Shown here in pieces: positions 26,041 to 37,440 of a stretch of DNA of 64,000 bases (position 1 is the stretch's first letter; each line of letters begins with the position of its first letter). Source of the stretch: Numida meleagris (taxonomy: Eukaryota > Chordata > Aves > Galliformes > Numididae); assembly GCF_002078875.1 (NCBI RefSeq), contig NC_034410.1, forward strand, positions 41,130,319 through 41,194,318, written 5' to 3'. Under the pieces are notes generated by a model. It saw nothing but the letters and a program-made list of their open reading frames with translations, did not search any database and was not told the origin of the DNA. Position numbers and translations under genes: made by a program.

Positions 26041-26650
26041 AATCATAGAATCATAGAATCATTAGGGTTGAAAAAGCCCTCTAAGATCACCTAGTCCAAC
26101 CACCAGCCCACCCCCACCATGCCCACTGACCACGTCCCTCAGTGCCACATCCACACAGTTCTTGAACACCTCCAGAGATGGTGACTGCACCACCTCCCTG
26201 GGCAGCCTGTGCCTCACATCTTTGTTGCCCTTCTCTGGACACACTCCAGGGCCTCAATGTCTTTCTTGCAGTGAAGGACCCAAAACAGAACATGTCACTT
26301 GAGGTGCGTCCTCACCAGCGCTGAGCACAGAGGGACAATCACCTCCCTGCTCCTGCTGGCTGCTCTATTTCTGATACGCGCCAGGATGCTGCTGGCCTTC
26401 TTGGCCACTTGAGCACACTGCTGGCTCAAGTGCACTGGCTGTCCAGCAACACCCCCAGATCTTTTTCATCCATGCAGCTTTCCAGACACTCTCCCCAAGC
26501 CTGTAGCGATGCTGGGGTTGTTGTGACCAACATGCAGGACCTGACACTTGGTCTTGTTAAAGCTCATCCCATTGACATCCGCCCAGTGATCCAGCCTGTC
26601 CAGATCGCTCTGTAGGGCCTTCGTACCTTCAGGCAGATCAACACTTCTGA
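26041..26650 (-). mobile_element. CR1 LINE with ORF2 C-terminus and internal deletion
   Basis: Reverse-oriented CR1. The + strand starts with a triple atagaatc-type terminal repeat followed by 'attagggttgaaaaagccc'. The - strand around 26650-26470 encodes the ORF2 C-terminal segment with [20 protein letters not shown] and [15 protein letters not shown], a hallmark of avian CR1. Compared with the copy at 29849-30316, the sequence jumps at about 26210-26217 from 'ggcagcctgtgcc' directly to 'cacatctttgttgccc', so roughly 250-300 bp are deleted at a short shared CCTCAC-like word. It is 5'-truncated and inactive. Confidence 0.95.
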
Positions 26651-29600
26651 ATATCCATGAGAATACCAAAGGCCTGCAAGTGGCACAGGGTCCTCGCTGA
26701 TCCCACCAGACACATGCTCTGTAAGTCTTTGCATGCTTACCAGGGCTCATTGCTAGAGGAGCAGTATCTTGGCAAAGAGGATGAAGCTGAGAGAAGGAGA
26801 ATGGGGTGAGCTCTTCCAGCACAGGGTTAGTATGTGGGCATCTGGAAGTGTGACCAATCCGGTTGCTGACACATATGCAGAAAGAGGTGGAGCACGGAGG
26901 GCTTCGAGTTTAGGGAAAGCAGTAGTGCATCTGGCCAACTGCTTGCTTTTCAATTCTCAGAATGTTATCCAGTGACACTGTGGGAGGCAAGTGACAGCTC
27001 TAGACCCATTTTGTGAGGGAGTTTTAGTAACAAAAATAGTTTTTATAGTGAAGCAGCTTCATTTAGGTGGAAGACTGCATGCTTTCCCTTGTTTTCAGAG
27101 TTACCTGCTGCCTACTGGGTAGGTTCCCTATGCCTGAACTACTGCTGCTGGTAGCACTTAACTGATGAATTTCAGCCTCAGGGGACATGGAGAGTGATTG
27201 CTTGCCATTGCCTCCCTTATGCAGCCCCTCCTAGGTGTGCAGGAGCAAACAGGTGGCACAGTGTGCAGCTGCTCGTGTTGTGTTGCTCCCTGAGGGACCA
27301 GAGGTTTTAGTTCTCCATGGTGTTCGCTGCAAGCATCAAATAAAAAGTAGTGGATGATAAAATGTGAGAAAACAGGCAAAGATTCAAGACTGTTCCCTGA
27401 ATACCTGTGAAATTCTTTTCAGTTCTGCCTATGATAGCCCATTGCTGTCCATTTTCCCTTGTTCACTTCCATCAAAAGCAGCTCTTAGCTAAGCAGCATG
27501 AACCAGGATTTACAAATCAGCAGCTAGAAGCAAGAATAAAGATGAATTCCTTCAGCACTGCTAGCTTTTAAAATTCATTCCTGACACTTGGTCAGATAAA
27601 GCACACATGCTTGTTTTAGCTAAGATGCAAGAAAGTGAAAGAGCTCCAGCCAGAGAAGAGATGGAGGAGGGTTAACAGGTGATTTTTATTAAAAAGCTGA
27701 GTAGTTCATTTGTAGCCATTTAGCAGGTATTGCCGTAGTAGAGTCTGAAACGAAAATTGCTAACCTCTGAACATCAGCTGCATCCATCGGGCTGCATCTC
27801 TGAAGTGCCTCTTAAGCCCTTCCCTTGGGCCTGGAGGGGAGAGAACAAATCAGTCGGGGTGAAACATTAGAATAGGCTTTATGGCTCAGTGGATTTGTAA
27901 TGGTTGCTGGAGCTCTCCACCCCCAAGATACCCATGAAATGCAGGTGCTGTCAGTGATGTGTTATGACTGCTGGCTTCTAATGCCTCTGAAACACCCTCC
28001 AACACACACTCCCTGCCAGACTGGAATAATAAAAGGGCCATGTGGTGTTCTCCCCTGCCAAGTTCTTGCAACTCTCGTTGTCTCCACCAAGCTGTTTGGA
28101 CGTGGTCCTTTCTTTGGTAATGCTGCTGAAGCCATTGAAAGCAGCACGGAGAATGCTGCGGAGACCAGTCTCGGAGCATTCAACTATAGTGACACAACTA
28201 TAGTGAGTCTTTCAACTATAGTGAAGAATTAAAATGAATCTTTGGAAATCTTGTACCACCAAAATAATTTAAGAACTGTCCCATCAAAGACCCAAGTAGG
28301 GTAGGATGGTTCTTTTCCCAAGAATTGATTTGATTGCATTAGTTGGGCCTGAAAGCACACCGAGTGATGTGCTGCTGTCCCCAGTAGGTTTAAGAGATGA
28401 TGTGATGGCCATTGTTCGTCTGTGCTGGATATCTGTGGCACATGGGACAAGACCAGATTTAAATTGCTGCCAAAGAAATTAAGGTTGAGAGTTAGCACAG
28501 AATTTATGCTAATCCTTCATGCCCTTATGCTACAGGCTGGCTGAAAAGTTGAATGAGTATTAAGAAGAAGAGCATCTTTTGGGAGGGGTATAGGGAGATG
28601 ATCCTGCCTCAATAATTAGATGACCATTCTGTGTCCTTTCTCCCTTCCTTTATCATGGCTGAAATCAGAATAGCACCTTTTTAATTTGCTGTTTGCTTTT
28701 AGGGAGTTGCTAAATGAGCCAGTATTTCAGACTACTTGCCAAAGGAGGTGGGCTTCATTTCTGTTTCCTTTGAGTCATTAAAGCTGCTCCAAAATAAATT
28801 TGTTGCTAAGGTCCCCAGAGACTACCTCTAGGATCTGCATGGCATACAACTAGCACTAGCTTCTATGGCATTATTCAGTCTCTCAGGTATTTTCAGTTCT
28901 TAGGACAGGGATCCTGCAGGCTGTAGGGATCCCACAGGCTATAAGGATTCTTTGTAACCTCACTGAATTCCATGAATGGTTCTCCGTTCATTTCCAAGCT
29001 GCGTGAATCAGATTGCAAGATCAAGCGTTTAAGCTGCAATATCTCTTTTCCAAAGAACTCCCTTGGCATTAGAGAAGTGTTTGCGTATGTCCTAAATGTG
29101 CCTTGCTGTCTTCCTCCACTCTGGCATATAAGAGAAGTGTCTCTGGATTAAAATGCTAAGAGACCATTGCTTGAGATGTTGGAGCATGTGCTTGAGGTAT
29201 TGCTTTTTTTTTCCCTCCCTCCAAACTTGCATCAAAGGGAGTTTAAATTGCACTCTTTAAAAACTGCAATTAGAAACAGACTAATCAGGTATATACCAAT
29301 GAGAAATTTATCTTCCTATAGTTCCTCATGAGTCATGACCACTATTATCTACAGGCTGACTAGCAGTGAACCTTGATGCATAATGAAGATCGGAGCCCAT
29401 AAATACTGTAGGTGAATCAATATCTCAATTGAAGTTCACAGTTGAAAATATAATCAATGCTCTGATATAAGCCAGTAGCATTTCTGCTTAGAAAGAAAAC
29501 AGTGGCTTCCTGTAACAGGAAAAGAAACAGGGAGGCCGTGTAGCAGCACAGAGCAGACTCTTGGGTTGGAATGGGAAGACACTGGAAAGTGCTGGAAACA

Positions 29601-29848
29601 TTTGCAGTGTATTACCACCTTTGTGTAAGGATCAGCTGTGCGGGTGCAAGTCAGACATTCTCAGTAAATGAAGGTTTGATTACGTCAATAAAGCGTCAGT
29701 TCCTTGTGTAGAATGCAGTCCTCTTCTTTGCTATGCCAATGTTTCTTCTGGAAAATGTTGGTATCTCCCAGCCTTTGGTCCTGGATTGCAGCCAAATAAA
29801 TGGCAGTGACTTGGGAGTCTCCTGCAGGGCAGTTAGTACAGCAGCATG
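26651..29848. other. Noncoding, probable intron
   Basis: Unique sequence. It includes a triplicated 12-bp motif at 28181-28224. No gene is recognised. Confidence 0.4.
28181..28224. repeat. Three direct copies of a 12-bp motif
   Basis: CAACTATAGTGA occurs at 28181-28192, 28195-28206 and 28213-28224, all exact and in the same orientation, with spacers of 2 and 6 bp. CTATAG inside the unit is itself palindromic. No known element is recognised. Confidence 0.97.
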
Positions 29849-30316
29849 TCATAGGATCATTGAATCATTAAGACTGGAAAAGATCTCTAGGATCACCTAG
29901 TCCAACCATCCACCTACCACCAGTACTGCCCACTAAACCATGTCCTTAAGAACTACATCTGTCCTTTCCTTAAACACCTCCAGGGACGGTGACTCCACCA
30001 CCTCCCTGGGCAGCCTGTGCCAGTGCCTCACCACTCTTTCTGAGAAGAAATTCTTCCTAATATCCAACCTGAACCTCCCCTGGCACAACTTGATGCTGTT
30101 CCCTCTCATTTTCTTGCTGTTAGCAGGGAGAAGAGGCCGACCCCCACCTCGCCACAGGCTTCTTTCAGGCAGTTGTAGAGAGCGATCAGGTCTCCCCTGA
30201 GCTTCCTCTTCTCCAGACTGAACAATCCCAGCTCTCTCAGCTGCTCCCCATAAGACTTGTGCTCCAGACCCCTCACAGCTTCGTTGCCCTTCTCTGGTCC
30301 TCCTCCACCCCCCAGT
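29849..30316 (-). mobile_element. CR1 LINE 3' end (470 bp)
   Basis: Reverse-oriented CR1 with the complement of the terminal repeat at about 29849-29870, the 'ccacctccctgggcagcctg' block, and 'tctgagaagaaattcttcctaata'-like sequence. It extends into the end of ORF2, where 'gacttgtgctccagacccctc' is visible. It ends about 530 bp upstream of the POMGNT2 coding exon and is the insertion nearest to it. It has no visible large deletion and serves as a reference for the deleted copies. Confidence 0.95.
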
Positions 30317-30848
30317 AACAGAAAGGTGAGCATTATGTTCACCAGTTCACACTTCATATTGGAATGGAATGTATCAAAATCAATTTGTGGCAACACTCCT
30401 TTTTGTGTTATTATCTGTTATTAGTTAAATTTAAGGTGAGGGGCAGAGTGGCCATGGCCTTTCTGAGTGGCCAATGACTGTGGTGCTGCCTTTCCTCTTG
30501 CTGTTGGACTGGTCTGCCAAAAACAGAGTAAGCCAAAGTCCCAGGGAAGGTAACCTTTTTCTCTAACAAACTTCATAGAGCTCATCCTCAACCTTTTTTT
30601 TTTTTTTTTGTCTTTTCCACAAGGGTAGAAATGGAAATGAGAAAGGAAAGCTTCTTTTGCTTCTTTTCGTGTTTTTTTTTTTTTTCCATTTTCAAGTACT
30701 GCTTTGGCATACTTTCTTCCTTTCCCCTCGAAGAGGAAAAAATGCTGAGAAAAGCCTATACTCTTTTGAATAGTCCATGAAGTACAAGTTATAGTAAGTC
30801 TGTAAACTCGATGTTTAAATGGTTCCTTTCTTATTTTATTTTCCACAG
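30317..30848 (+). other. 3' end of intron before the POMGNT2 coding exon
   Basis: Noncoding sequence with two long T tracts (about 30594-30610 and 30670-30685), ending in a strong splice acceptor. The 20 bases before 30849 are nearly all pyrimidine and finish in CCACAG. The acceptor shows that the following exon is not the first exon. Confidence 0.75.
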
Positions 30849-30940
30849 GTCTTTGCCTTCACCATGTCAAGGAGTGTTAATGATGTGCTCCCCCTCTGTT
30901 GCATTCCCCGCCTGTCATCTTGCTAGGATCTAACTACAGA
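30849..30940 (+). other. POMGNT2: 5' UTR part of POMGNT2 last exon
   Basis: Ninety-two bases lie between the predicted acceptor (AG at 30847-30848) and the start codon. They contain three ATGs at 30864, 30880 and 30883, all out of frame with the main one. No ATG precedes 30941 in the main frame within this exon. Confidence 0.75.
30864..30926 (+). CDS. Upstream ORF in the POMGNT2 leader (20 aa)
   Basis: ATG at 30864 in a good Kozak setting (ACC before ATG, A at -3) opens a 20-codon frame, [20 protein letters not shown], ending at TAG 30924-30926. The stop is 14 bases before the main start. A second frame begins at the double ATG 30880/30883 and stops at TAA 30931-30933, 7 bases before the main ATG. 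Upstream ORFs of this kind usually lower translation of the main frame and allow reinitiation only poorly across so short a gap. Translation here is inferred, not shown. Confidence 0.4.
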   Translation: MSRSVNDVLPLCCIPRLSSC

Positions 30941-32674
30941 ATGAACATAGCAGCTGTGTTTAATGCCCTGCTCGTGTCTGTCCTTGGTACCGTGCTGTGG
31001 AAATACATCAAACTGCGAGAGCATGCCTTCATGGTTGAAGAGGAGCTGGTCCTCATGCGCCAGTCCCAGGAGCTCTCTCAGGTTCAGATTGACTACCATG
31101 CAGCTCTCCAGACACTGCTGGAGGATGGTACCAGGATGGTGTGCACTGGCAGGATGCACACCGACCGCATCTGCCGCTTTGAGTCCCTCTGCTACTCTAC
31201 CGAGGCTGAGGAGTTCATCTATTTCCACAGCAACTCCTCGGTCATGCTGCCCAACCTGGGCTCCCGTAGGTTCCAGCCGGCTCTGCTCGACCTCTCCTCA
31301 GTGGAAGATCACAACACCCAGTACTTCAACTTTGTGGAGCTGCCCGCTGCCGCGTTGAAGTTTATGCCAAAGCCGGTCTTCGTGCCTGACGTGGCACTGA
31401 TCGCTAACAGGTTCAACCCGGACAACTTGATGCACGTCTTTCACGATGACCTCCTCCCCATCTATTACACCATGCAGCAGTTCACTGATTTAGATCCGGA
31501 GACACGGCTCTTCTTCATGGAAGGGTGGAGTGAAGGTGTTCATTTTGACCTCTACAAGTTACTGAGTAACAAGCAGCCGCTCCTCAGGGAGCAGCTTAAA
31601 ACCCTGGGCAGGCTCCTCTGCTTTACCAAATCCTACGTGGGACTGTCCAAAATCACCACCTGGTACCAGTATGGATTTGTCCAGCCGCAAGGGCCAAAGG
31701 CTAATATCTTGGTTTCTGGTAACGAGATCAGGCAGTTCACCAAATTCATGATGCAGAAGCTGAACGTCAGCTTGGAAGAAAGCTCCAGTGAGGAGTACAT
31801 CGTCGTGTTCAGTCGAACAATCAACAGACTTATCCTAAATGAGGCAGAACTAATCCTGGCCCTCGCCCAGGAGTTTCAGATGAAAACCATTACCGTCTCT
31901 CTGGAGGAGCATTCGTTTTCTGACATCGTCCGGCTGATCAGCAACGCGTCCATGCTGGTCAGCATGCATGGGGCCCAATTAGTGATGTCTCTCTTCCTGC
32001 CAAGAGGTGCCACGGTGGTGGAGCTCTTTCCTTATGCCATCAACCCTGAACACTATACCCCTTACAAAACCCTGGCAACACTTCCTGGCATGGACCTGCA
32101 GTACATTGCCTGGCAGAACACCGCCAGGGAAGACACCATTACCTACCCAGACAGACCTTGGGATCAGGGTGGGATTGCACATCTCGACAAAGCTGAGCAA
32201 GAGCGCATCATTAAGAGCACAGAGGTGCCACGGCACCTGTGCTGCCGCAACCCCGAGTGGCTGTTCCGTGCCTACCAGGACACGAAGGTGGACATCCCTT
32301 CCCTCATCCATGTCATCAGGCAGACTGTGAAGTCTAAGCCCGGGCCCAAGAAGAAGTGGTCTGGTAGCCTCTACCCTGGAAAGGTGAGGGATGCTAAGTG
32401 TCAGGCCTCTGTCCAGGGCACGAGTGAAGCTAGGCTTTCTGTGTCCTGGCAGGTCCCCTGGAACCTTAAGTATCTGAAGGTCAGAGAAGTGAAATATGAA
32501 GTGTGGATACAAGAGCAGGGGGAAAACACTTACATGCCTTATATATTGTCCCATCAGAATCACACCTTCTCAGAAAACATTAAGCCCTTCACAATATACC
32601 TGGTGTGGATACGCTGCATCTTCAACAAAAATCTCTTGGGACCTTTTGCAGATGTGCTCTTGTGTAGTACATAA
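30941..32674 (+). CDS. POMGNT2: Protein O-linked-mannose beta-1,4-N-acetylglucosaminyltransferase 2
   Basis: POMGNT2 (formerly GTDC2/AGO61, family GT61) adds GlcNAc in beta-1,4 linkage to O-mannose on alpha-dystroglycan in the ER, the committed step to the core M3 glycan that carries matriglycan. The frame gives 577 residues; the human protein has 580. Visible parts are a short cytosolic tip and signal anchor (about 4-20), a GT61/DUF563 catalytic domain (about 85-470) with [15 protein letters not shown] at 156-170 and SMHGAQ at 341-346, and a C-terminal fibronectin type III domain (about 480-577). Sequons lie at N98, N275, N335 and N540. R157 and P252 match human R158 and P253, positions altered in dystroglycanopathy. 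The start at 30941 was chosen because it has A at -3, fits the family N-terminus ([11 protein letters not shown]), and is the first ATG in frame. The coding region is a single exon, as in human. No frameshift or missing key residue is seen. Confidence 0.97.
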   Translation: MNIAAVFNALLVSVLGTVLWKYIKLREHAFMVEEELVLMRQSQELSQVQIDYHAALQTLLEDGTRMVCTGRMHTDRICRFESLCYSTEAEEFIYFHSNSSVMLPNLGSRRFQPALLDLSSVEDHNTQYFNFVELPAAALKFMPKPVFVPDVALIANRFNPDNLMHVFHDDLLPIYYTMQQFTDLDPETRLFFMEGWSEGVHFDLYKLLSNKQPLLREQLKTLGRLLCFTKSYVGLSKITTWYQYGFVQPQGPKANILVSGNEIRQFTKFMMQKLNVSLEESSSEEYIVVFSRTINRLILNEAELILALAQEFQMKTITVSLEEHSFSDIVRLISNASMLVSMHGAQLVMSLFLPRGATVVELFPYAINPEHYTPYKTLATLPGMDLQYIAWQNTAREDTITYPDRPWDQGGIAHLDKAEQERIIKSTEVPRHLCCRNPEWLFRAYQDTKVDIPSLIHVIRQTVKSKPGPKKKWSGSLYPGKVRDAKCQASVQGTSEARLSVSWQVPWNLKYLKVREVKYEVWIQEQGENTYMPYILSHQNHTFSENIKPFTIYLVWIRCIFNKNLLGPFADVLLCST

Positions 32675-32880
32675 CCTGTGCACTACCTGTACAGCTCTGC
32701 CCTCCACGCCATCTGTGGTTTAAAACTGATGGTCTTGTAGTTGTAGAGGGCTGAAGAGGACTAGACTGTACCAGTGCCTCAGTGTCCATTTGACTGCACT
32801 CCGTGTGTGTGTGTTCTTTAAATGGTATTTATTTCCAGTGAGTGTTAGAAAAAAAAAAATAATAAAACAACTCTCTGTTC
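32675..32880 (+). other. POMGNT2: Proximal POMGNT2 3' UTR
   Basis: Sequence between the TAA stop and the first polyadenylation signal, with a short TG repeat near 32803-32812 and an A run at about 32850-32859. The UTR may extend further, to paired AATAAA signals at 33704-33714. Confidence 0.6.
32861..32866 (+). terminator. Polyadenylation signal, proximal POMGNT2
   Basis: AATAAA 187 bases after the stop, preceded by an A-rich tract and followed by the U/C-rich CTCTCTGTTCCTC. An alternative distal site is the overlapping pair of AATAAA hexamers at 33704-33714, about 1.03 kb after the stop. Which is used cannot be decided from sequence. Confidence 0.5.
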
Positions 32881-35800
32881 CTCAGAGAACTTGCAGAGGT
32901 TACATTACATGAATACATGTAATTGAAAACAGAATGGAATTGAATCATGTGTACCTTAGTCGTGATTTAAATTTGTTTCTATTGTGTGGTGAGTATCTAA
33001 GCGCAGCGTTAATCCGCAGTTAATTCCGTGGGTAGGTGGGCAGTTTTCATCAGCTTTTTCACTGTAAGTTATTTTTTTCAGTAACTGTCTGTAAGTTTGA
33101 GTTAAGGATTTGGTATGAGAGCTTTCATTAAACTGCTGTAAACCTCAGTGGTGTTTTTTGCTTTTTATCGTCTATTGAAATGCATATTGTGGTAGAGCTA
33201 TCAGTTGCTGTGATGAGTACAAGGTAGCTTTTTTTTTATTATTTTGACTGAAGGAGACAACAATGTCAGCACCGTGTTTAAAATCAGATGTCACTGCACA
33301 CACCTTACACATTGTCCCGTCAGAGTAGCACGTTGCTTCCAACACGAAAGGCTGGAGCAGGAGGTGGAAGGTTGGAATGGGTAAAAGAACTTACTGTGTT
33401 CTAGTGCTTTCATTTTGTGTGTTGTGTACTTTTCTTTGGGAAGGAAAAGGGCTGGTTTGGAAGAGACAGTGGGGAAGGAAGTTTTCTGCATGAAAATCCT
33501 CTCAAAGGAAATCCTTGTTTATTTTCTGATCAGTGTCATCTGTTGTGATCGGCTGCTAATAGGTGCACGCTTTCTTAAGTGACGAGCAGGACCCATGGGG
33601 AAACTTTCTGGGCACAGATTTTACTGATGTGATGGTGGAAGAAAAGGAAGTAGAGTCAGGCAGTGGCAGTTACACGGGTGCTGTTGCATTAGGCTGAGTG
33701 AAAAATAAAATAAAGCTCTGTGCAGGAGGTGTAGGTCCTGGGGGAGAGAGGAGGAAAGGGGCAGAAGCGTGAACGTATTTTGTTGATCGATGTTAGCACG
33801 CTCCATAGCTTATAACCAACATTAAAGCAAAAGGAGAGCTGCTCTCCTCTCTCTCTCTACTCCCCACTGTCCTGCCAAGGTCTGGATGGATGTCTGAGCA
33901 GTAGGATAAATGGCTTGCTTTCCGAGTGATGGACTGGTAGGTAAGTGTCTCAAGGCAGGATTATAATATGAGTTTCATTGAGAGGAGGAGAAAAACATTG
34001 GTACAAAAATCAGACAAGAAACAGGAGGGTTGAAAAATGAGTAAAACACCGCAGTACAACATTGGACCTTCAGGCTACTGCTGCTTCTGTGAATTCATTT
34101 TCATTATGTCTCGTTTTGTTTTCAAACAGGTTTTTTATGATGTAAAGGAAAAAAAAACCCAACGTCTGTCAAAATCTGTGTTTGCTTTGCCATTGTAGCC
34201 TTGCCCACTAATATTTGTTGCCCTTATATCTTAAAGTGGGGCCTCAGTTCTCTGGCTGTTGTTTTCTTAGAAGTGAAGTGAGTATCCGCGCTGAGTCCTA
34301 AAGTCTTCATCTTTCTGCATGTCACGTAGCACATACATCAGAGCTCAGATGAGGAAAACTTCATAAAGAGGAGACAGATGTGAGACAGGGCTGCTTGGGA
34401 AAGCCATCCTGTGGCTCCCAGCACCTCACTGGCTGCTGCTCCTGCTCGTTGCAGGGCTTGTTGCAGCCTCACAGCCCCACATCCATTTAAGTTGAATGTA
34501 GTCCTATGGCCACAGGCTGTCCTCTGCTGGCTGTTGCAAGCGTGGTAATGTCAGTGCCCTACAAAGGCAGTGTTCAGTTGGCCTTCAGTAGGCTGAAATG
34601 CAGCCTGAATTCATTTTGCGTTAGCTTTCAGAAGTGATTTTCTTTGGGTACGTGAGCTGTCTGTGGTCTTACAGCCACCTTTCATCATGGGCAGGCTCTT
34701 GGTTGATGTGCTGCTCTCCTGCCCGTCTTTCTCAGTGCCTTTTTTGTCACTTCTTCGCCCACAGTCGGTAGACCATCCCATTTCACTTAAAATTAGTTCC
34801 ACTTGATTGCCAATTTTCTAATGTTTTCAGATTGCTTACAGCACGTGGATGATTTTCTTCCCATTTCCTAGTGGTTCTAATCAACAAAGCTGGCTGCAGA
34901 GACGTAGCATCATGTATGTGGCTTTCCATGCTCTTAACTTGAACCTGAAACAGTTTCTTGCATTCAGAGCCTTCCTCTTTCCAGAAGATAATCAGATGTG
35001 CTTTCCAAAAATGTGCATTCAAGCTCTGTCTTCCTTGTCAGTGCTGTGAATACTGTATGAGATGGAAACAAAAGATTTTTCCATTTTGAATTCTGCGGGA
35101 GCCGAACAGAGAAATTAAGAAGGTAATATTACTGTTTGCCTCCAACACCTGTTCAGTATGGGAAAGTCTGTACCAGAGCCTCACTGACTTACCCAGAATT
35201 GCTGCTTTCCTGCAGCATGCAATGCTGGGAGCACACAGCCCAGCCAGTTGCTGTCCTCAATTGGGCATGGTAATGTTATGCTGATTTATGCTACCTCAAG
35301 ACCTGCAGAAGAGTGCTAACATCTTACCATAATGAATTTTTTTTCTTTTTAATAACCTTCCCATCTGCAGGTCTGTTCCATTTTTCTCCCCATCCTCCCC
35401 TGTCCCACAGGCTGTTTGCTTCCCTTGCTTCTCACACAGCCTCCAGGCTTCCTTTTTCAAGAAGACCTGGTGGGGCTTTGTCAGTGCCATTTCACTGATC
35501 AAAAGGAATGCTAGCCTGGCATTGCTTAAAGTTTTGTAAAAAAAATGCAGGTTTTTTGTACACAGTAGAAAAGCTGGAGATGCATCTCTCACACATGCAG
35601 GAAGGCAGGGCTAAGAGCTGGGTTGTACTATTTCCAAAAGAGCTTATTAATCAAGCAGGCTTAGGGGGCTCTTTTTGACAAGTTGTGCTGCGCAAGAGAC
35701 TCACACCTTCCACCCCCACATCATTTGTTTATGCTCCCAGAGCAAACACAATAATCTCTGTGGTGCTGTCTGGCCCCACTGTCCGGGAAAAAGAGAAATG

Positions 35801-37114
35801 GCTGGGATTAAATCCAAAACCCTCTTGGGGCAGGGCAGGATGCTAATAGCAAGCTGGGCTGGAGCTCACTGCTGCCTGGCCTGGGCATGCCTACGGAGAC
35901 GGATCGTCCAAGAGGATTTCCTCTGGCTGCCGTCTCCTATCTCATTTTAATTAGCTGAAGCACAAGGAGCAGCCAGCTGCTGCAGGAGTTCTCTTCACCA
36001 GCACGACTGAGGAGGAGGAAGAACCAAACAGATCATTCAGTGGGTCACAGATGTGCAGCACTGGAGCAGCAGCCACAGGTTGTATGGGGCTATGGTCCTA
36101 TGGGACGGGACTTCTGAAGCATGGAAATAACAGGAAGTTAATGCTAGTGTTATTCTTGGTTGCTTATAGACCTACACTTACAGACACCCTCAAAGTGTCC
36201 AGGAATGGAAATATTTCCAAAGAGGTTCAGCTCCAAGCTGCCCTGGGTGTGTTGGGAGGGGTGAACATATGGAGATGCATGTCTTAATGGATATCCTTTT
36301 GCTTGGCAGTGGAAAAGCAGTTGCCATGGAGGTGTAGCTTGAAGAGAGCAGGGAGCAGGCTAGAGCAGTGCAAACTGAGGACTGAAAACCCACCGAGTCA
36401 CACTGTCTGCAGAGAAACCTGTACGAGCAAATAGTGGGGAGAACTTCTGGTAGGTGGCATTTGACATGGTCACCTGCAGGAGCTCATGTCAGAATTTTTG
36501 TAGCGCACTTGAATGTCAGCTTCTTCGGGAAATAGGAATAAAGAAACACTAGTTTTTCTTTTGTTTTATATGTATTTTTTGGTTATTTTAGTAACGTCCT
36601 TTTGAGATAGGCACATAGCAGGACAAAGGCTATCAACATCGTCTGCAAGTCTTTCCAAACCTTGTTCCGGAGAGCTATCAGCTGCAAAGCTGTCCTCCAT
36701 GTGATGAAGTGTAACTTAGAGCTGCATGGCCTGAGTTTGCTCCCTCTGCTGTGAGCAGCATGGAGACAGATCACTGCGCTGTCTGTCAGGGAGAGATGTT
36801 GGGGTAACACTACGCCAGCAGTGCTTTCCTCTCAGTGCCACTCGCATCCTCCCAGGTTGTAAACCTCATCTAGGAAAGCTTTTGTACCTACCATAAATTA
36901 TTTCAGGCTAGTTTCCACTTAGCAAAATTACTGCTTTATAGTATTGTTGTTCTTATCGTTTGTTGGCCCTCTGGAGTTCTCCTGCTTTTGGCTTTTCTTG
37001 ATGCACTTTTCCAGCTGGGTCATTTCGTGCGGGTTTCACACCTCAGGATAGGAAGAGGTGGTAGGAACATTTTCCATCTTCCCTAGAAAAGGTGCAAAAC
37101 TACTGCATGTATTA
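32881..37114. other. Possible distal 3' UTR, then intergenic
   Basis: The first part, to about 33.73 kb, may be distal POMGNT2 3' UTR ending at AATAAA 33704-33714. The rest is unique sequence with a T run near 33229-33237 and no recognisable gene or repeat. Confidence 0.4.
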
Positions 37115-37440
37115 CTGTGTGCCCTGGCAGCCCAAAGGGCCAACCGTACCCAGGGGTGCTGCGTGAGGTCCACACTGCCAGCCGGACAAGGGAGGGGTTT
37201 GTCCCACTGTGCTCTGCGCTGTGCGACCTCACCTCCAGCACTGGGTGCAGCTTTGGGCACCACAATAACAGGACATAGAATGATTAGAGAGTGTCCAAAG
37301 GAGAGCTATGAAGATGGGGAAGGGTCTAGTAGGCAAGATGTACGAGGAGCGGCTGAGCTCCTGTGGTTGGTTCAGCCCAGAGGAGCTGAGGGGAGGCCTC
37401 ATGGCGGCTGCAGCGCCTCACAGGAAGTGGAGGGGCAGGC
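37115..37440 (+). mobile_element. CR1 LINE internal fragment
   Basis: A diverged CR1 piece in + orientation from the ORF2/3' UTR junction region. It shows 'ggcagcccaaagggccaac', 'cagctttgggcaccacaata', 'atgtacgaggagcggctgag' and 'cagcccagaggagctgagg'. The copy breaks off before the 3' repeat, so it is truncated at both ends or has a deleted 3' tail. Confidence 0.8.

Noticed and set aside
28181..28224. Reading the three 12-mers as a CRISPR-like array
   Set aside because: Units are too short, spacers are 2-6 bp, and the genome is vertebrate.
30899..30940. POMGNT2 start at 30899
   Set aside because: The codon there is TTG; the first in-frame ATG is 30941, which also matches the family N-terminus.
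31979..32563. 194-codon - strand frame opposite POMGNT2
   Set aside because: It is a shadow of a conserved coding exon; no homology is recognised and the + strand frame explains the openness.
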